A stretch of 64,000 bases of DNA from Kineosporia corallincola (GTDB lineage Bacteria; Actinomycetota; Actinomycetes; Actinomycetales; Kineosporiaceae): NCBI RefSeq assembly GCF_018499875.1, contig NZ_JAHBAY010000013.1, forward strand, positions 62,001 through 126,000, written 5' to 3'. Shown here piece after piece: positions 17,225 to 25,707 of the stretch; the stretch's first letter is position 1, and the number at the start of each line of letters is the position of its first letter. The notes under the pieces were generated by a model, which saw nothing but the letters and a program-made list of their open reading frames with translations, had not been told where the DNA came from and ran no database searches. A program made the position numbers and the translations under genes.

Positions 17225-17562
17225 GCCGCCGGAACCCGGGCGGCCGGGGCGACCGGGGCCAGTCGAGCCTGGAGTTCGCGCTGCTCGCACCCGTTCTGCT
17301 GGTGGTCGGGCTGTACGTCTTCCAGGTGGCCGTCGCGATGTGGACCATGACGTCGACCGGCGAGGCCACCCGCGAGGCGGCCCGGGCCTTCAGCCTGGGC
17401 CGCAGTCCCGAGGCCGCGGCCGCCGCCGCGCTGCCGGGGGCGCTCGACGTGGCCGGGCTGGAGACGATCGGCCCCGGTCACGGGGTGCGGCTGACCGTGC
17501 AGGTGCCCCGGGTGGCGCCGATGCCCGCGATGCGGGTCACCCGGGAGGTGGTCATGCCATGA
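17221..17562 (+). CDS. tadE: TadE-like pseudopilin
   Basis: The 113-residue protein has a basic N terminus, a prepilin-type site (DRG followed by QSSLEF, Glu at +5) and one membrane helix (residues ~18-40). A short extracytoplasmic domain follows. Its GTG start overlaps the stop of the cpaE-tadE fusion. TadE-type proteins are minor pilins processed by the prepilin peptidase TadV. It is the second TadE-like domain in a row, so two different minor pilins may be made from this operon. No TadV gene is in the window. Confidence 0.88.
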   Translation: MSRRNPGGRGDRGQSSLEFALLAPVLLVVGLYVFQVAVAMWTMTSTGEATREAARAFSLGRSPEAAAAAALPGALDVAGLETIGPGHGVRLTVQVPRVAPMPAMRVTREVVMP

Positions 17563-19001
17563 GGTCCTACGCCGGATTCGCCTCCACGCCGGAGGCCGGT
17601 GGCCGGGAGGCGGCCACCTCGGGGAATGTCACCTCGGACGCCGACCAGCTCCTGATCGAGCGGTTCAAGCGGTTGCTGCTCGAGGAGGTCGACCTCCGGG
17701 AGCTCGGTCGTCTGGAGATGTCCCAGCGCCGGGTGCGCCTGGAACGTGTTCTGGCGCACCTGGTCTCGCGTGAGGGCGTGATCCTCAGCACCCGGGAGCG
17801 GGCGGCGCTGGTGCGCCGGGTGGTCGACGAGTCGGTCGGTCTCGGCGTTCTCGAGCCCCTGCTCGCCGACCCCTCGGTCGGGGAGATCATGATCAACGGC
17901 CACGACACGATCTATGTCGAGCGGTTCGGCCGGATCCAGCGGGTGCCCTCCGGGTTCACCAGCAACGAGCAGTTGCTCCAGACGATCGACCGGATCGTCT
18001 CCACGGTGAACCGGCGGGTGGACGAGTCGAGTCCGATGGTGGACGCCCGGATCCCGGCGGACCACCGGATGCCTCGCGGCGCCCGGGTCAACGTGGTTCT
18101 GCCGCCGCTGGCGCTGGGCGGCCCGACCGTCACCATCCGGCTCTTCCCCAAGGCGTACGGGCTCAGCGAGCTGATGGCCCGGGGCAGCCTGGACCGGGCC
18201 ACCGCGGACCTGCTCGCGGCCTGCGTGCGGGCCCGGCTCAGCCTCGTCGTGTCCGGCGGCACCGCGTCCGGCAAGACCACCATGCTCAACGCCCTCTCGG
18301 CGTTCATCCCCGGGCACGAGCGGATCGTCACGATCGAGGACGCCGCCGAGCTCGCGCTCCAGCAGGACCACGTGATCCAGCTGGAGACCCGGCCGGCGAA
18401 CATCGAGGGGCAGGGCCAGATCACGATCCGCGACCTGGTCCGGAACTCGCTGCGGATGCGGCCCGACCGGATCGTGGTCGGGGAGTGCCGTGGCGGTGAG
18501 GCCCTGGACATGCTCCAGGCGATGAACACCGGTCACGACGGCTCGCTCACCACCGTCCACGCGAACAGCTCCGAGGACGCGATGTCGCGCCTGGAGACGC
18601 TCGCCTCGATGAGTGAGACCCGGATCCCGTTCGAGGCCCTGCGCGACCAGGTGAACACCGCGGTCGACGTCATCGTGCAGCTGAACCGGCAGGCCGACGG
18701 CACCCGGCGGGTGACCGAGGTGGGCTTCCTGGCTTCCCGGCGGCAGGAGGAGTTCCAGGTTCTGCCGGTGATGCGCTGGGAGCCCGACGCCCCCGGGGCC
18801 AACGGGAAACCCGGTGCGTTCGTGCGCTATCCGCTGCCGGCCACGCTGGCTCAGCGTCTGGCCGAGCGCGGCGAGGCGGTGCCGGGCGGTTTCCAGGTGG
18901 AGTCCACTCACCACCAGTCGGTCGCCGCCGATCGGGGCCGCGCGCGCCGGCCGGGCCGTCGGGCGTCGGGTCCGGACACGCAACCTCTCGGGCTGGGATG
19001 A
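17559..19001 (+). CDS. cpaF: CpaF/TadA secretion ATPase
   Basis: The 480-residue type II/IV secretion system ATPase starts at the ATG overlapping the tadE stop (ATGA). An N-terminal helical region contains the family's LGVLEPLLADPSVGEIMING segment. The RecA-like domain has Walker A SGGTASGKTT (near residue 232), the Asp box TIEDAAEL, Walker B RPDRIVVGECRGGE and the His box TGHDGSLTTVHAN. It powers assembly of the Flp pilus, acting with the inner-membrane proteins TadB and TadC encoded just downstream. Confidence 0.97.
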   Translation: MRSYAGFASTPEAGGREAATSGNVTSDADQLLIERFKRLLLEEVDLRELGRLEMSQRRVRLERVLAHLVSREGVILSTRERAALVRRVVDESVGLGVLEPLLADPSVGEIMINGHDTIYVERFGRIQRVPSGFTSNEQLLQTIDRIVSTVNRRVDESSPMVDARIPADHRMPRGARVNVVLPPLALGGPTVTIRLFPKAYGLSELMARGSLDRATADLLAACVRARLSLVVSGGTASGKTTMLNALSAFIPGHERIVTIEDAAELALQQDHVIQLETRPANIEGQGQITIRDLVRNSLRMRPDRIVVGECRGGEALDMLQAMNTGHDGSLTTVHANSSEDAMSRLETLASMSETRIPFEALRDQVNTAVDVIVQLNRQADGTRRVTEVGFLASRRQEEFQVLPVMRWEPDAPGANGKPGAFVRYPLPATLAQRLAERGEAVPGGFQVESTHHQSVAADRGRARRPGRRASGPDTQPLGLG

Positions 19002-19008
19002 GCGCGCC

Positions 19009-19929
19009 GTGAACCTGATCATCCTGATTCTCGTGTTCCTCGCGGCGGGGTCGTTCCTCGCCGGGGCGGGGCAGTTCCTCTCGGTCTCCAGCGGTCGCCG
19101 CCAGGTGGTCCAGGCAGTCATGGGCGACGACTACTACGCCGGGGCGGACCGGCTGGAACGGGCCGACCGGGTCTTCCGGGCCACGTCGGTCGGACGGCGC
19201 CTGGAACGGGAGATGATCCTGGCCGGTGTGGACCGGCGTCCGGTGGTGGTCTTCGGCGCCGGGGTCGGCGTCGGGCTGGCCGCCGCGCTCGGTCTCTGGG
19301 CCCTGCTCGCCCCGCTGTTCGGGGTGATCGGGGTGCTGGCCGGGCTGGTCGCGGTGCGCACCTACCTGCGCCGCGAGCGCAGTCGTCGTCTTGAGGCGTT
19401 CATCGCCCAGATGCCAGAACTGGCAAGGGTTCTCGCCAACGCCACGAACGCCGGGCTGTCGATCTCGACGGCCGTCGCCACGGCCGGGGCCGAACTGGCC
19501 GAGCCCGCCCGCACCGAGATGCTGCGGATCAGCGAGCGGGTCGGCTTCGGCGTGCCGATGGAGACCGCCCTGCGTGAGCTCCAGGAACGGCTGGAGTCCC
19601 GGGAGGTCGCCGTCCTGACCGCGACCCTCGTCGTCAGCGCCCGCAGCGGTGGGTCCCTGGTGTCCGCCCTCCGGGAGATCGCCGACACGCTGGAGATGCG
19701 CAAGGAGACCCGGCGGGAGGTCCGCACCACCCTGGCCCAGTCGGTGATCACCGGCTACCTGGTGCTGGGTATCGGATTCCTGATCCTGGTCGGCCTCAAC
19801 TTCATGTACCCCGGATCGGTGCGGCAGATGACCACCCAGCTGGTCGGGCAGATCGCCCTGGCCATCGCCGGGATCCTGGCCACCGTGGGGATGATCATGA
19901 TCCGCAAGCTCACCCGGATCGAGGCGTGA
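19009..19929 (+). CDS. tadB: TadB, pilus assembly inner-membrane protein
   Basis: The 306-residue protein starts at GTG 19009, just after the cpaF stop. It has an N-terminal helix (residues ~2-20) and a helix pair near 83-110. The T2SSF-type cytoplasmic domain follows (AFIAQMPELARVLANATNAGLS, GVPMETALRELQERL, LVVSARSGGSLVSALREIADTL). Two C-terminal helices end it. TadB with TadC forms the membrane platform of the pilus machine. An upstream extension of the frame is not conserved and overlaps cpaF. Confidence 0.94.
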   Translation: MNLIILILVFLAAGSFLAGAGQFLSVSSGRRQVVQAVMGDDYYAGADRLERADRVFRATSVGRRLEREMILAGVDRRPVVVFGAGVGVGLAAALGLWALLAPLFGVIGVLAGLVAVRTYLRRERSRRLEAFIAQMPELARVLANATNAGLSISTAVATAGAELAEPARTEMLRISERVGFGVPMETALRELQERLESREVAVLTATLVVSARSGGSLVSALREIADTLEMRKETRREVRTTLAQSVITGYLVLGIGFLILVGLNFMYPGSVRQMTTQLVGQIALAIAGILATVGMIMIRKLTRIEA

Positions 19930-20831
19930 GCGGGATGCCGGCGGTGCTGCCGGCGCTGGCCGCACTGGTCGCCGCCCTGCTGTTCGTCCGCGGCTGGCGG
20001 CTCCTGCGCTCCGACGACATCGAGGGTCTCGACGTCGGCGACCTGGTTCTGCTGAGTCGTGAGCAGCAGAAGGCCTCCTCCGGCGGGCCGATGTCGCGGA
20101 TGGGCGGTGCCCTGGTGCCGGCGCTGCGCGCGCTGCTGGGGCCCAAGGGCCTGCGCTGGCTCGACCGTCAGGTCACGCTGGCCGGCCGGCCCGACGGCGC
20201 GACGGCCGACACGGTGCTGCGCAACGCCGGAACCTGGATCGTCATGTTCGGTCCCATCGCGGTGTTCACCCTGCTCAGCGGCCAGTTCTTCCTGGCCCTG
20301 CTGTCGGTGGCCGCGATCGTCATCATGCCCCTGGCCCGGCTCTCCCGGGCCCGCCGGGTTCGGCAGGAGCGACTGGACCGGGACCTGCCCGACTTCCTCG
20401 ACATCCTGAGCGTCACCGTGTCGGCGGGCGTCGCGTTCCGGCCCGCCCTGCTCCGGGTGGCCGAGCGCTACGGCGGCCCGCTGGCCGAGGAGATGACGCT
20501 GACCCTGAACCAGATGGCCAACGGGGCCAGCCGGCGCACGGCCTTCACGCATCTGCGCGACCGCAACGACTCCGAGGCCCTGGCCCAGTTCGTCACCGCG
20601 TTCCTCCAGTCCGAGGAACTCGGTGCCCCCCTCGCCCAGACGCTCAAGCAGATCGCCCTGGAGATGCGGCGCAGCAGTGCCCAGCGGATGCGCCGCCGGG
20701 CGGCCCAGGCCGCGCCCCGGGTGACGCTGGTGACCAGCATGGTGCTGGTGCCGGGGATCCTGGTGCTGGTGTTCGTCGGCATGTACATCGGCTCGGACGT
20801 CGACTTCGGCTCGCTGTTCGGGGGAACCTGA
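19926..20831 (+). CDS. tadC: TadC, pilus assembly inner-membrane protein
   Basis: The 301-residue T2SSF-domain membrane protein overlaps the tadB stop with its GTG start. Helices lie at about residues 3-20 and 95-140 and at the C terminus (about 265-290). Between them is the cytoplasmic RDLPDFLDILSVTVSAGVAFRPAL ... EELGAPLAQTLKQIALEMR region, in order. It partners TadB. The downstream kinase gene starts on its stop codon, tying signalling and assembly together in one operon. Confidence 0.94.
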   Translation: MSGMPAVLPALAALVAALLFVRGWRLLRSDDIEGLDVGDLVLLSREQQKASSGGPMSRMGGALVPALRALLGPKGLRWLDRQVTLAGRPDGATADTVLRNAGTWIVMFGPIAVFTLLSGQFFLALLSVAAIVIMPLARLSRARRVRQERLDRDLPDFLDILSVTVSAGVAFRPALLRVAERYGGPLAEEMTLTLNQMANGASRRTAFTHLRDRNDSEALAQFVTAFLQSEELGAPLAQTLKQIALEMRRSSAQRMRRRAAQAAPRVTLVTSMVLVPGILVLVFVGMYIGSDVDFGSLFGGT

Positions 20832-22060
20832 TGGTGCTCTCCGAACGACATCTCGCCCGGTTCCGGGCCGCGCCCCCGACCGACGAGCGGATCCAGAGCC
20901 TCAAGCTGGCCATGCTGGTGCGGCAGGCGTCCATCGGTGTGGGCCTGATCGGCCTGATCGGCGAAAGACTCACCGTGGAGATCCTGGTCGCGGTCGTGCT
21001 GCTCGGGGCCAGCAGCACGGCGGGGGTTCTCGACCCGCGCTTCCTGAAACTGCTGATGCGTCACCCGCTGCTCGGCCTCGTCGACGTCCTGCTGGTCGTC
21101 GCGGTGCTGGGGGTGCTGGGGGTGGACAGCCCGCTGGCGATCGCCGCCCTGAGCACGGCGTTCCTGATCGGCCTGCTGTACCCGCTGTCGGTCGCCTGCC
21201 TGCTCGGCCCGGTGCTGGCGATCGCCTACGCGGCGGCGGCCGTGCACGAGCACCGGGGGGACACCGCCCCGCCGTTCCTGCTCCTCTACGGCCTGCCGGT
21301 GGCCTTCCTCTGCCTGGTCTGGATCGGGCACTCGGTGTCGCGGATCTACCAGGCGCAACAGGCGGCGGAGCGCGAGCTGGCCATGCACGTCCAGGCGGCA
21401 GCGGCCAGCGACGAACGGGCCCGGCTGGCCCGGGAGATGCACGACTCGCTGGCGAAATCGTTGCAGGGCATCGCGTTCGGGGCATCGGCGTTGCCGGTGT
21501 GGGTGACGAAGGACGGCGACCGGGCCCAGATGATGGCCTCCGACCTCGCGGTCAGCGCGAAGCAGGCGGTCCAGGAGGCCCGCACGTTGCTCACCCGGAT
21601 GCGCACCGACCAGCCCCAGCGTCCGTTCCACGAGGTGATGGACGAGGTTCTGCGGGCCTGGGCGGCGCAGCACGGCCATCAGCTGTGCAGCCGGCTGGAA
21701 CCCGCACCCGCTCTGGGGGCCGATGCCCGTTACGAACTGCTGGCCGCGCTCGGGGAGGCACTGGAGAACGTGCACCGGCACGCCCCCGGGGCGCCCGTCG
21801 AGGTGACGCTGGAAGGCAGCGACGAGTTCGCCACCCTGACGATCCGGGACCAGGGGCCGGGTTTCGCTCCGGACATCCTGAAGGTACGAGAGAGCGAAGG
21901 GCATTTCGGCGTGCGCGGCATGCGTGAACGGTTGCAGGAGATCGGTGGCACCTGCCGGATCGACTCCCGGCCGGGAACCGGGACGACGGTGATTCTGCGG
22001 GTGCCGCTGTCCGACGTGAATCTGCTGCCCCCTCTGCGGATCCGGGAGCTGGAGACATGA
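20831..22060 (+). CDS. NarX/DesK-type sensor histidine kinase of the pilus locus
   Basis: The protein has 409 residues. About five or six membrane helices fill residues 30-170, without a large extracytoplasmic loop. A HisKA_3 dimerisation domain with RLAREMHDSLAKSLQ (His about 206) and an HATPase domain (EALENVHRHAP, DQGPGF, GVRGMRERL) follow. Its start overlaps the tadC stop and its stop overlaps the regulator start, so both signalling genes belong to the tad operon. A membrane-embedded sensor suggests it reads envelope or pilus state. The signal is unknown. Confidence 0.93.
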   Translation: MVLSERHLARFRAAPPTDERIQSLKLAMLVRQASIGVGLIGLIGERLTVEILVAVVLLGASSTAGVLDPRFLKLLMRHPLLGLVDVLLVVAVLGVLGVDSPLAIAALSTAFLIGLLYPLSVACLLGPVLAIAYAAAAVHEHRGDTAPPFLLLYGLPVAFLCLVWIGHSVSRIYQAQQAAERELAMHVQAAAASDERARLAREMHDSLAKSLQGIAFGASALPVWVTKDGDRAQMMASDLAVSAKQAVQEARTLLTRMRTDQPQRPFHEVMDEVLRAWAAQHGHQLCSRLEPAPALGADARYELLAALGEALENVHRHAPGAPVEVTLEGSDEFATLTIRDQGPGFAPDILKVRESEGHFGVRGMRERLQEIGGTCRIDSRPGTGTTVILRVPLSDVNLLPPLRIRELET

Positions 22061-22695
22061 GACCGGTTTCGGTACTGGTCGTCGACGACAACGCCGGAGT
22101 GCGTTCCGGTCTGTGCGACCTCCTCGGGACCTGCCCGGACCTGCACGTCGTCGGTGAGGCGTGGGACGGCGAGCGGGCCGTCGAGCTGACCCGGTCGCTC
22201 CAGCCCGACGTGGTGCTGCTCGACGTCCGGATGCCCCGCCGCGACGGGGTCAGCGCCGCCGCCGAGATCTCGCGCACCAGCCGGGTTCTGATGATGACCT
22301 TCACCGAGGACCACGAAGTGATCCGGAACGCGGTGGCGGCGGGGGCGTCGGGCTATCTGGTGCACGGCGCCTTCGAGCCGGAAGACCTGGTGAACAGCGT
22401 GCTGGCGGTGGCCCGCGGGTCGGGGGTGTTCTCGGTGGGTGCGCTCGCCGCGCTCCGTCAGGTGCCCGAGCCCGCGCCGCAACCGTTGCCACGACCGGAT
22501 TTCGGGCTCAGCGAGCGGCAGGCGGAGATTCTTGAGCTGATCGCCGAGGGGCTGTCCAACGGGGAGATCGCCGAGCGCTGCTTCCTTTCCGAGAAGACGG
22601 TGAAGAACCACATCAACCGGATCTTCGCCACGCTCGGCGTGCGGACGCGAAGTGAGGCCATCGCCCGGTGGTTCCGGGCCGGCCGGGCCGGGTAG
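22057..22695 (+). CDS. NarL/FixJ-family response regulator of the pilus locus
   Basis: The 212-residue protein has a receiver domain with VVDDN, phosphoacceptor Asp in VVLLDVRMPRRDG and a LuxR-type C-terminal helix-turn-helix (LSERQAEILELIAEGLSNGEIAERCFLSEKTVKNHI region, about residues 148-185). It overlaps its kinase gene by ATGA. It is the last gene of the core operon. The TTGGG-type palindromes that begin seven bases after its stop and recur before three more units are the obvious candidate targets, because NarL-type regulators bind as dimers to inverted repeats. Confidence 0.94.
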   Translation: MRPVSVLVVDDNAGVRSGLCDLLGTCPDLHVVGEAWDGERAVELTRSLQPDVVLLDVRMPRRDGVSAAAEISRTSRVLMMTFTEDHEVIRNAVAAGASGYLVHGAFEPEDLVNSVLAVARGSGVFSVGALAALRQVPEPAPQPLPRPDFGLSERQAEILELIAEGLSNGEIAERCFLSEKTVKNHINRIFATLGVRTRSEAIARWFRAGRAG

Positions 22696-22701
22696 GTCAG
22701 G

Positions 22702-22719
22702 TTGGGCCCACAGACCCAA
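22702..22719 (+). promoter_or_regulatory. TTGGG-type palindrome, copy 1 (upstream of the Flp pilin)
   Basis: TTGGGCCC-AC-AGACCCAA is an 18-bp imperfect inverted repeat. A TGTCATAGCGTG stretch starts 17 bases after it (22736) and resembles the element at the same distance from copies 3 and 4, so it may be the -10 region of a shared promoter type. The pilin start is at 22824. Confidence 0.6.
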
Positions 22720-22823
22720 GGATGCGGCGGATCGCTGTCATAGCGTGGTGCACATCGAGGAGCCCGGGGGGAGAACGAACCGGGACGGAGCGTCGGGCGG
22801 TGCCCGGCAAGAAGGAGCATCGC

Positions 22824-23030
22824 ATGACGAGAAAGCTTGTCTCAGCTCGGATCTGGGCCGCCAAGCGGGTCGAGACCGCCGCCGACCGCCGGGACCGCGG
22901 CCAGGGCACGCTGGAGTACGTCGGCATGGTCGTGGCCGTGGCCGTCGTGATCGGTGCCGTCGTCACCGCCATCAACGCCTGGAACCTCCCCAGCCACATG
23001 ACCACCATCATCAGTGACGTGTTCAAGTGA
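22824..23030 (+). CDS. flp: Flp/Fap-type major pilin
   Basis: The 68-residue prepilin starts at ATG 22824, six bases after AAGGAG. A basic leader of about 26 residues ends in DRG, followed by QGTLEYVG, which gives Glu at +5 and Tyr at +6, as in class IVb Flp prepilins. A hydrophobic helix then leads to a short C terminus. It is transcribed alone, with its own palindrome upstream and a strong terminator downstream, as expected for the highly expressed structural subunit. Cleavage needs a TadV peptidase encoded elsewhere. Confidence 0.93.
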   Translation: MTRKLVSARIWAAKRVETAADRRDRGQGTLEYVGMVVAVAVVIGAVVTAINAWNLPSHMTTIISDVFK

Positions 23031-23054
23031 TCTGACCTTCACGGTCGACGGGTG

Positions 23055-23082
23055 CGGGCGAGGAGCTTCGGCTCCTCGCCCG
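23055..23082 (+). terminator. terminator after the Flp pilin gene
   Basis: A perfect 12-bp GC-rich stem (CGGGCGAGGAGC and complement) is closed by the extra-stable TTCG tetraloop, 25 bases after the flp stop. It should end the short pilin transcript and protect its 3' end. Confidence 0.85.
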
Positions 23083-23170
23083 TGCCTGCGTCTGTGGGCG
23101 GTTCCGGAGAAGTTTCGGTAAACGGTTCTGCGGAATGCTTTTGGGCAGAGCGGGGCGACGGAGGTCGGCG

Positions 23171-24310
23171 ATGGTGGGGCGGACGGGAAGAGACGGTGGG
23201 TTCGTGGTCGGGAGGATCGTGTCGGTGCTCGCCGGTGCCCTCTGCCTGGTCTCCGGCCAGCTGCTGATGCCGGCCGCGCAGGCGGCCACCCCGGATTCCG
23301 GCTCCGCGTGGGAGCAGCAGCGGGTTCCGGTTCTCGGGTCGGTCACGATGACCGAGAGCCAGGAGTCAGGTGGCGCCCGTGCCACCGTTCTGGTGAACGG
23401 GGTGCGCCGCATCGACGGCGCCACGGTGGTCTACTTCTCCGGTGGTCTTCCGGCCGGCAGCGGGCCGGTGAGCTGGGCGTCCTTCACCCGCAGTCGCAGC
23501 GACCGGCTGCGCGAGGTATACACCTACATCGGGCAGATCCGTCTCGTCGACTTCGAGAACCGGCAGATCTACCTGCCTCTCGTGCGGGAGGCGGCGGACG
23601 GCGGCCGGAACGACGAGGTGCTGGCCTCGCCCGAGGAGGCCTGGCCGGCCGATGAGTCCGGTGGCACTTTCTACACGTTCTATGCCGTCATGCCCGAACT
23701 GCCGGCCGACCTGAAGACCGTGGACGTGATGGTCGGGAACGGCGACATGGTGCACGACGTCGCGGTCGGCGACGGGGTGCTGGAACCGGCCGTGGAGCAG
23801 ACCGGCCCGATCCGGCTGGGGGAGGGCTGGCCACAGATCGACCAGGCCGCGGCGGCCGCGTCCTTCCAGCCCGAACAGTCCGTGTACCCGCTCGACACCG
23901 AGACCTCGGACCTGGAGCAGACCGTGACCGCGCGCTCCGACTCAGATTCCACGTCGGTCGATCTCGCGGCCGACGTCCTGTTCGAGGTGGACTCGGCCGA
24001 GCTGGGCGGCGAAGCCGGGCCCGCGCTGGAGAAGGCGGCGAAACAGGTGAACGAGTCGGCGGCGGGCGGCCGGATCGAGATCGCCGGGCACACCGACGAC
24101 ACCGGCGGTGACGCGCACAACCTCGACCTGTCCAAGCGCCGGGCCCAGGCGGTCGCCGACGAACTGGAACCGCTGATCACGGTTTCCGGAGTCACCTTCA
24201 CCGTGTCCGGCAAGGGGGAGGCCGATCCGGTCGCCACCAACGGCACGGACGAGGGGCGGAAGAAGAACCGCCGGGTGAGTGTCGTCTTCAGCCCGAAGGA
24301 CGGGAAGTGA
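23171..24310 (+). CDS. secreted OmpA-like peptidoglycan-binding protein, copy 1
   Basis: The 379-residue protein starts at ATG 23171 behind GGAGG. It has a signal peptide (hydrophobic ~14-32, ending near AAQAA). A ~190-residue N-terminal domain of unknown type follows (RVPVLGSVTM, NGVRRIDGATVVYFSGGLP, FYAVMPELPADLKTVDVM). The C-terminal OmpA/MotB domain has VLFEVDSAEL and GHTDDTGG...LSKRRAQAV, including the Asp and Arg that hold diaminopimelate peptidoglycan. A Gram-positive cell has no outer membrane, so this is likely a cell-wall anchor or guide for the pilus. It is a paralogue of the protein at 28852 and its stop overlaps the next start. Confidence 0.85.
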   Translation: MVGRTGRDGGFVVGRIVSVLAGALCLVSGQLLMPAAQAATPDSGSAWEQQRVPVLGSVTMTESQESGGARATVLVNGVRRIDGATVVYFSGGLPAGSGPVSWASFTRSRSDRLREVYTYIGQIRLVDFENRQIYLPLVREAADGGRNDEVLASPEEAWPADESGGTFYTFYAVMPELPADLKTVDVMVGNGDMVHDVAVGDGVLEPAVEQTGPIRLGEGWPQIDQAAAAASFQPEQSVYPLDTETSDLEQTVTARSDSDSTSVDLAADVLFEVDSAELGGEAGPALEKAAKQVNESAAGGRIEIAGHTDDTGGDAHNLDLSKRRAQAVADELEPLITVSGVTFTVSGKGEADPVATNGTDEGRKKNRRVSVVFSPKDGK

Positions 24311-24954
24311 TCGCGATGTCCCGACGGATGCGCAACACCCTGCTGGCCGTGGTTCTCGTGCTCGCCCTGGTGGCGGTCGCGGGACTCGCCTGGCGCCTGA
24401 ACGACGGGTCGCAGGACGCCACCCCCACCACTCCCACCACCTCCGCGACCGGCAGTGATGATCCCACGGCGGGTGAACTGGACGAGAAGTACCTGAGCGC
24501 CGACCCGGCCGAGGCGGAAGCGGTGGCCTCGGAGGAGGGAACCGTCTACGGCACGGCCACGAACGGTTCGGGTTCGGAGCTGAAACACGCCGGAACGCTG
24601 AGGATTCTCGCCGTCGACGCCGGTGGGTCGTCCACGCACGTGCGGTATTCACTGAGCTCGGACGTCGAGATCACGCCGAGCATGGCGCGGTACGTCGAGG
24701 TGGCCGACCGGAGCCTGCGGGTGCCGCAGCTCATCGCCGAGTCGGCGGATCTGCGACTGATGACGGGGAACTGGAAGAGCGAGGGCGAGGTCACCGGTGA
24801 CTGCGTCTGTGCCTGGGTGCCGGCCCTGATCGGCCCCGAGGCCGTCGAACTGAGCATCCTCTACCCGGTCCTGCCCGAGTCGGTGACCGAAGTACAGTTC
24901 ACCATGCCGGGTTTCGAGCCTCTCACCGCTCCGGTGACGAGAGATCAGGAGTGA
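24307..24954 (+). CDS. membrane-anchored DCxC protein, copy 1
   Basis: The 215-residue protein has one N-terminal membrane helix (residues ~10-30), a Thr/Asp-rich spacer and an extracytoplasmic domain. Its features are KYLSADP, STHVRYSLS, a GDCVC pair near residue 160 and a closing SVTEVQFTMPGFEPLTAPV block. It is a clear paralogue of the protein at 29982, which follows the second OmpA-like gene in the same overlapping (GTGA) arrangement. The conserved D-C-x-C could be a disulfide or a metal/thiol site. I do not recognise the family. Confidence 0.75.
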   Translation: MIAMSRRMRNTLLAVVLVLALVAVAGLAWRLNDGSQDATPTTPTTSATGSDDPTAGELDEKYLSADPAEAEAVASEEGTVYGTATNGSGSELKHAGTLRILAVDAGGSSTHVRYSLSSDVEITPSMARYVEVADRSLRVPQLIAESADLRLMTGNWKSEGEVTGDCVCAWVPALIGPEAVELSILYPVLPESVTEVQFTMPGFEPLTAPVTRDQE

Positions 24955-24958
24955 TCCG

Positions 24959-25636
24959 GTGAGCACACGTCGCCGTCATCCGGACGACTCCGGGCAGATT
25001 GCCCTCGGCCTGATGCTTCTGGTCACCGTGCTGCTGCTGGTGCTCGCGGTCCGGGTCTTCGTGCCGTTCGGCCAGGCCACCGACCAGAAGGCCAGTTCCC
25101 GCGGGGCCGCCGACGCGGCGGCGCTGGCGGCCGCGGAGCAGATTCAGGACGATCTCGCCGATGCTCTGCTGGAGGCGATCGACGCGGCACGCACCGCCGA
25201 CGATCTCCTGGGCGTGATGGACGCTCTGGATGCCGGTTTCGGCCGTCAGGCGGCGTCCGAGTACGCCGACCACAACGACGCGGACCTGATCGGCTACCGG
25301 TATTCGCGTTCCGACGGCCGGGTCTGGGCCGAGGTGCGGTACCGAGAGGCGGCGCAGAACGGTGACCGGGCCGAGTCCGACGCCGTCGCGGATCTCGGAC
25401 TGGATCTGGGGCCCTGCGTCCTGCCCGACGAACCGTCCGCGACCCCGACAACCGATGACGACGCCGATGGCGATGCGGACGAGGACGCGGACGACGAACC
25501 GGCCGACTCGGAGACGACTCTCGTCTGCGGCGACCTGGAACTCGACTTCACGCTCGACGGGGCCTCCGGCACCCCGGAGCTGGAGACGGACCTGGACGAT
25601 CTGCTGGACGACCTGAAAACGGCCCTGGTCGCCTGA
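24959..25636 (+). CDS. TadG/TadE-like secreted protein with acidic domain
   Basis: The 225-residue protein starts at GTG 24959, seven bases after AGGAG. A short leader ends in DDSG and a single membrane helix (about residues 12-32) follows. Then comes an AADAAALAAAEQIQDDLADAL stretch typical of TadG/TadE-like flanks. Glycine replaces Glu at the +5 site, so normal prepilin processing is doubtful. Residues ~155-190 are an Asp/Glu-rich low-complexity stretch, with single cysteines on either side (GPC and LVCG). It lies four bases after the DCxC gene. It is probably a pilus-associated surface protein. Confidence 0.7.
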   Translation: MSTRRRHPDDSGQIALGLMLLVTVLLLVLAVRVFVPFGQATDQKASSRGAADAAALAAAEQIQDDLADALLEAIDAARTADDLLGVMDALDAGFGRQAASEYADHNDADLIGYRYSRSDGRVWAEVRYREAAQNGDRAESDAVADLGLDLGPCVLPDEPSATPTTDDDADGDADEDADDEPADSETTLVCGDLELDFTLDGASGTPELETDLDDLLDDLKTALVA

Positions 25637-25646
25637 TTTCGGAACC

Positions 25647-25664
25647 TTGGGTCCGTGGGTTCGA
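25647..25664 (+). promoter_or_regulatory. TTGGG-type palindrome, copy 2 (weak; upstream of the barstar homologue)
   Basis: TTGGGTCC-GT-GGGTTCGA keeps a perfect left half-site but has a degenerate right half. It lies 44 bases before the barstar-like gene and shows no clear copy of the downstream -10-like element. Confidence 0.4.
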
Positions 25665-25707
25665 TCAGGTACACGTCGGATCACTACCAGACCTACATCA
25701 GGTATCA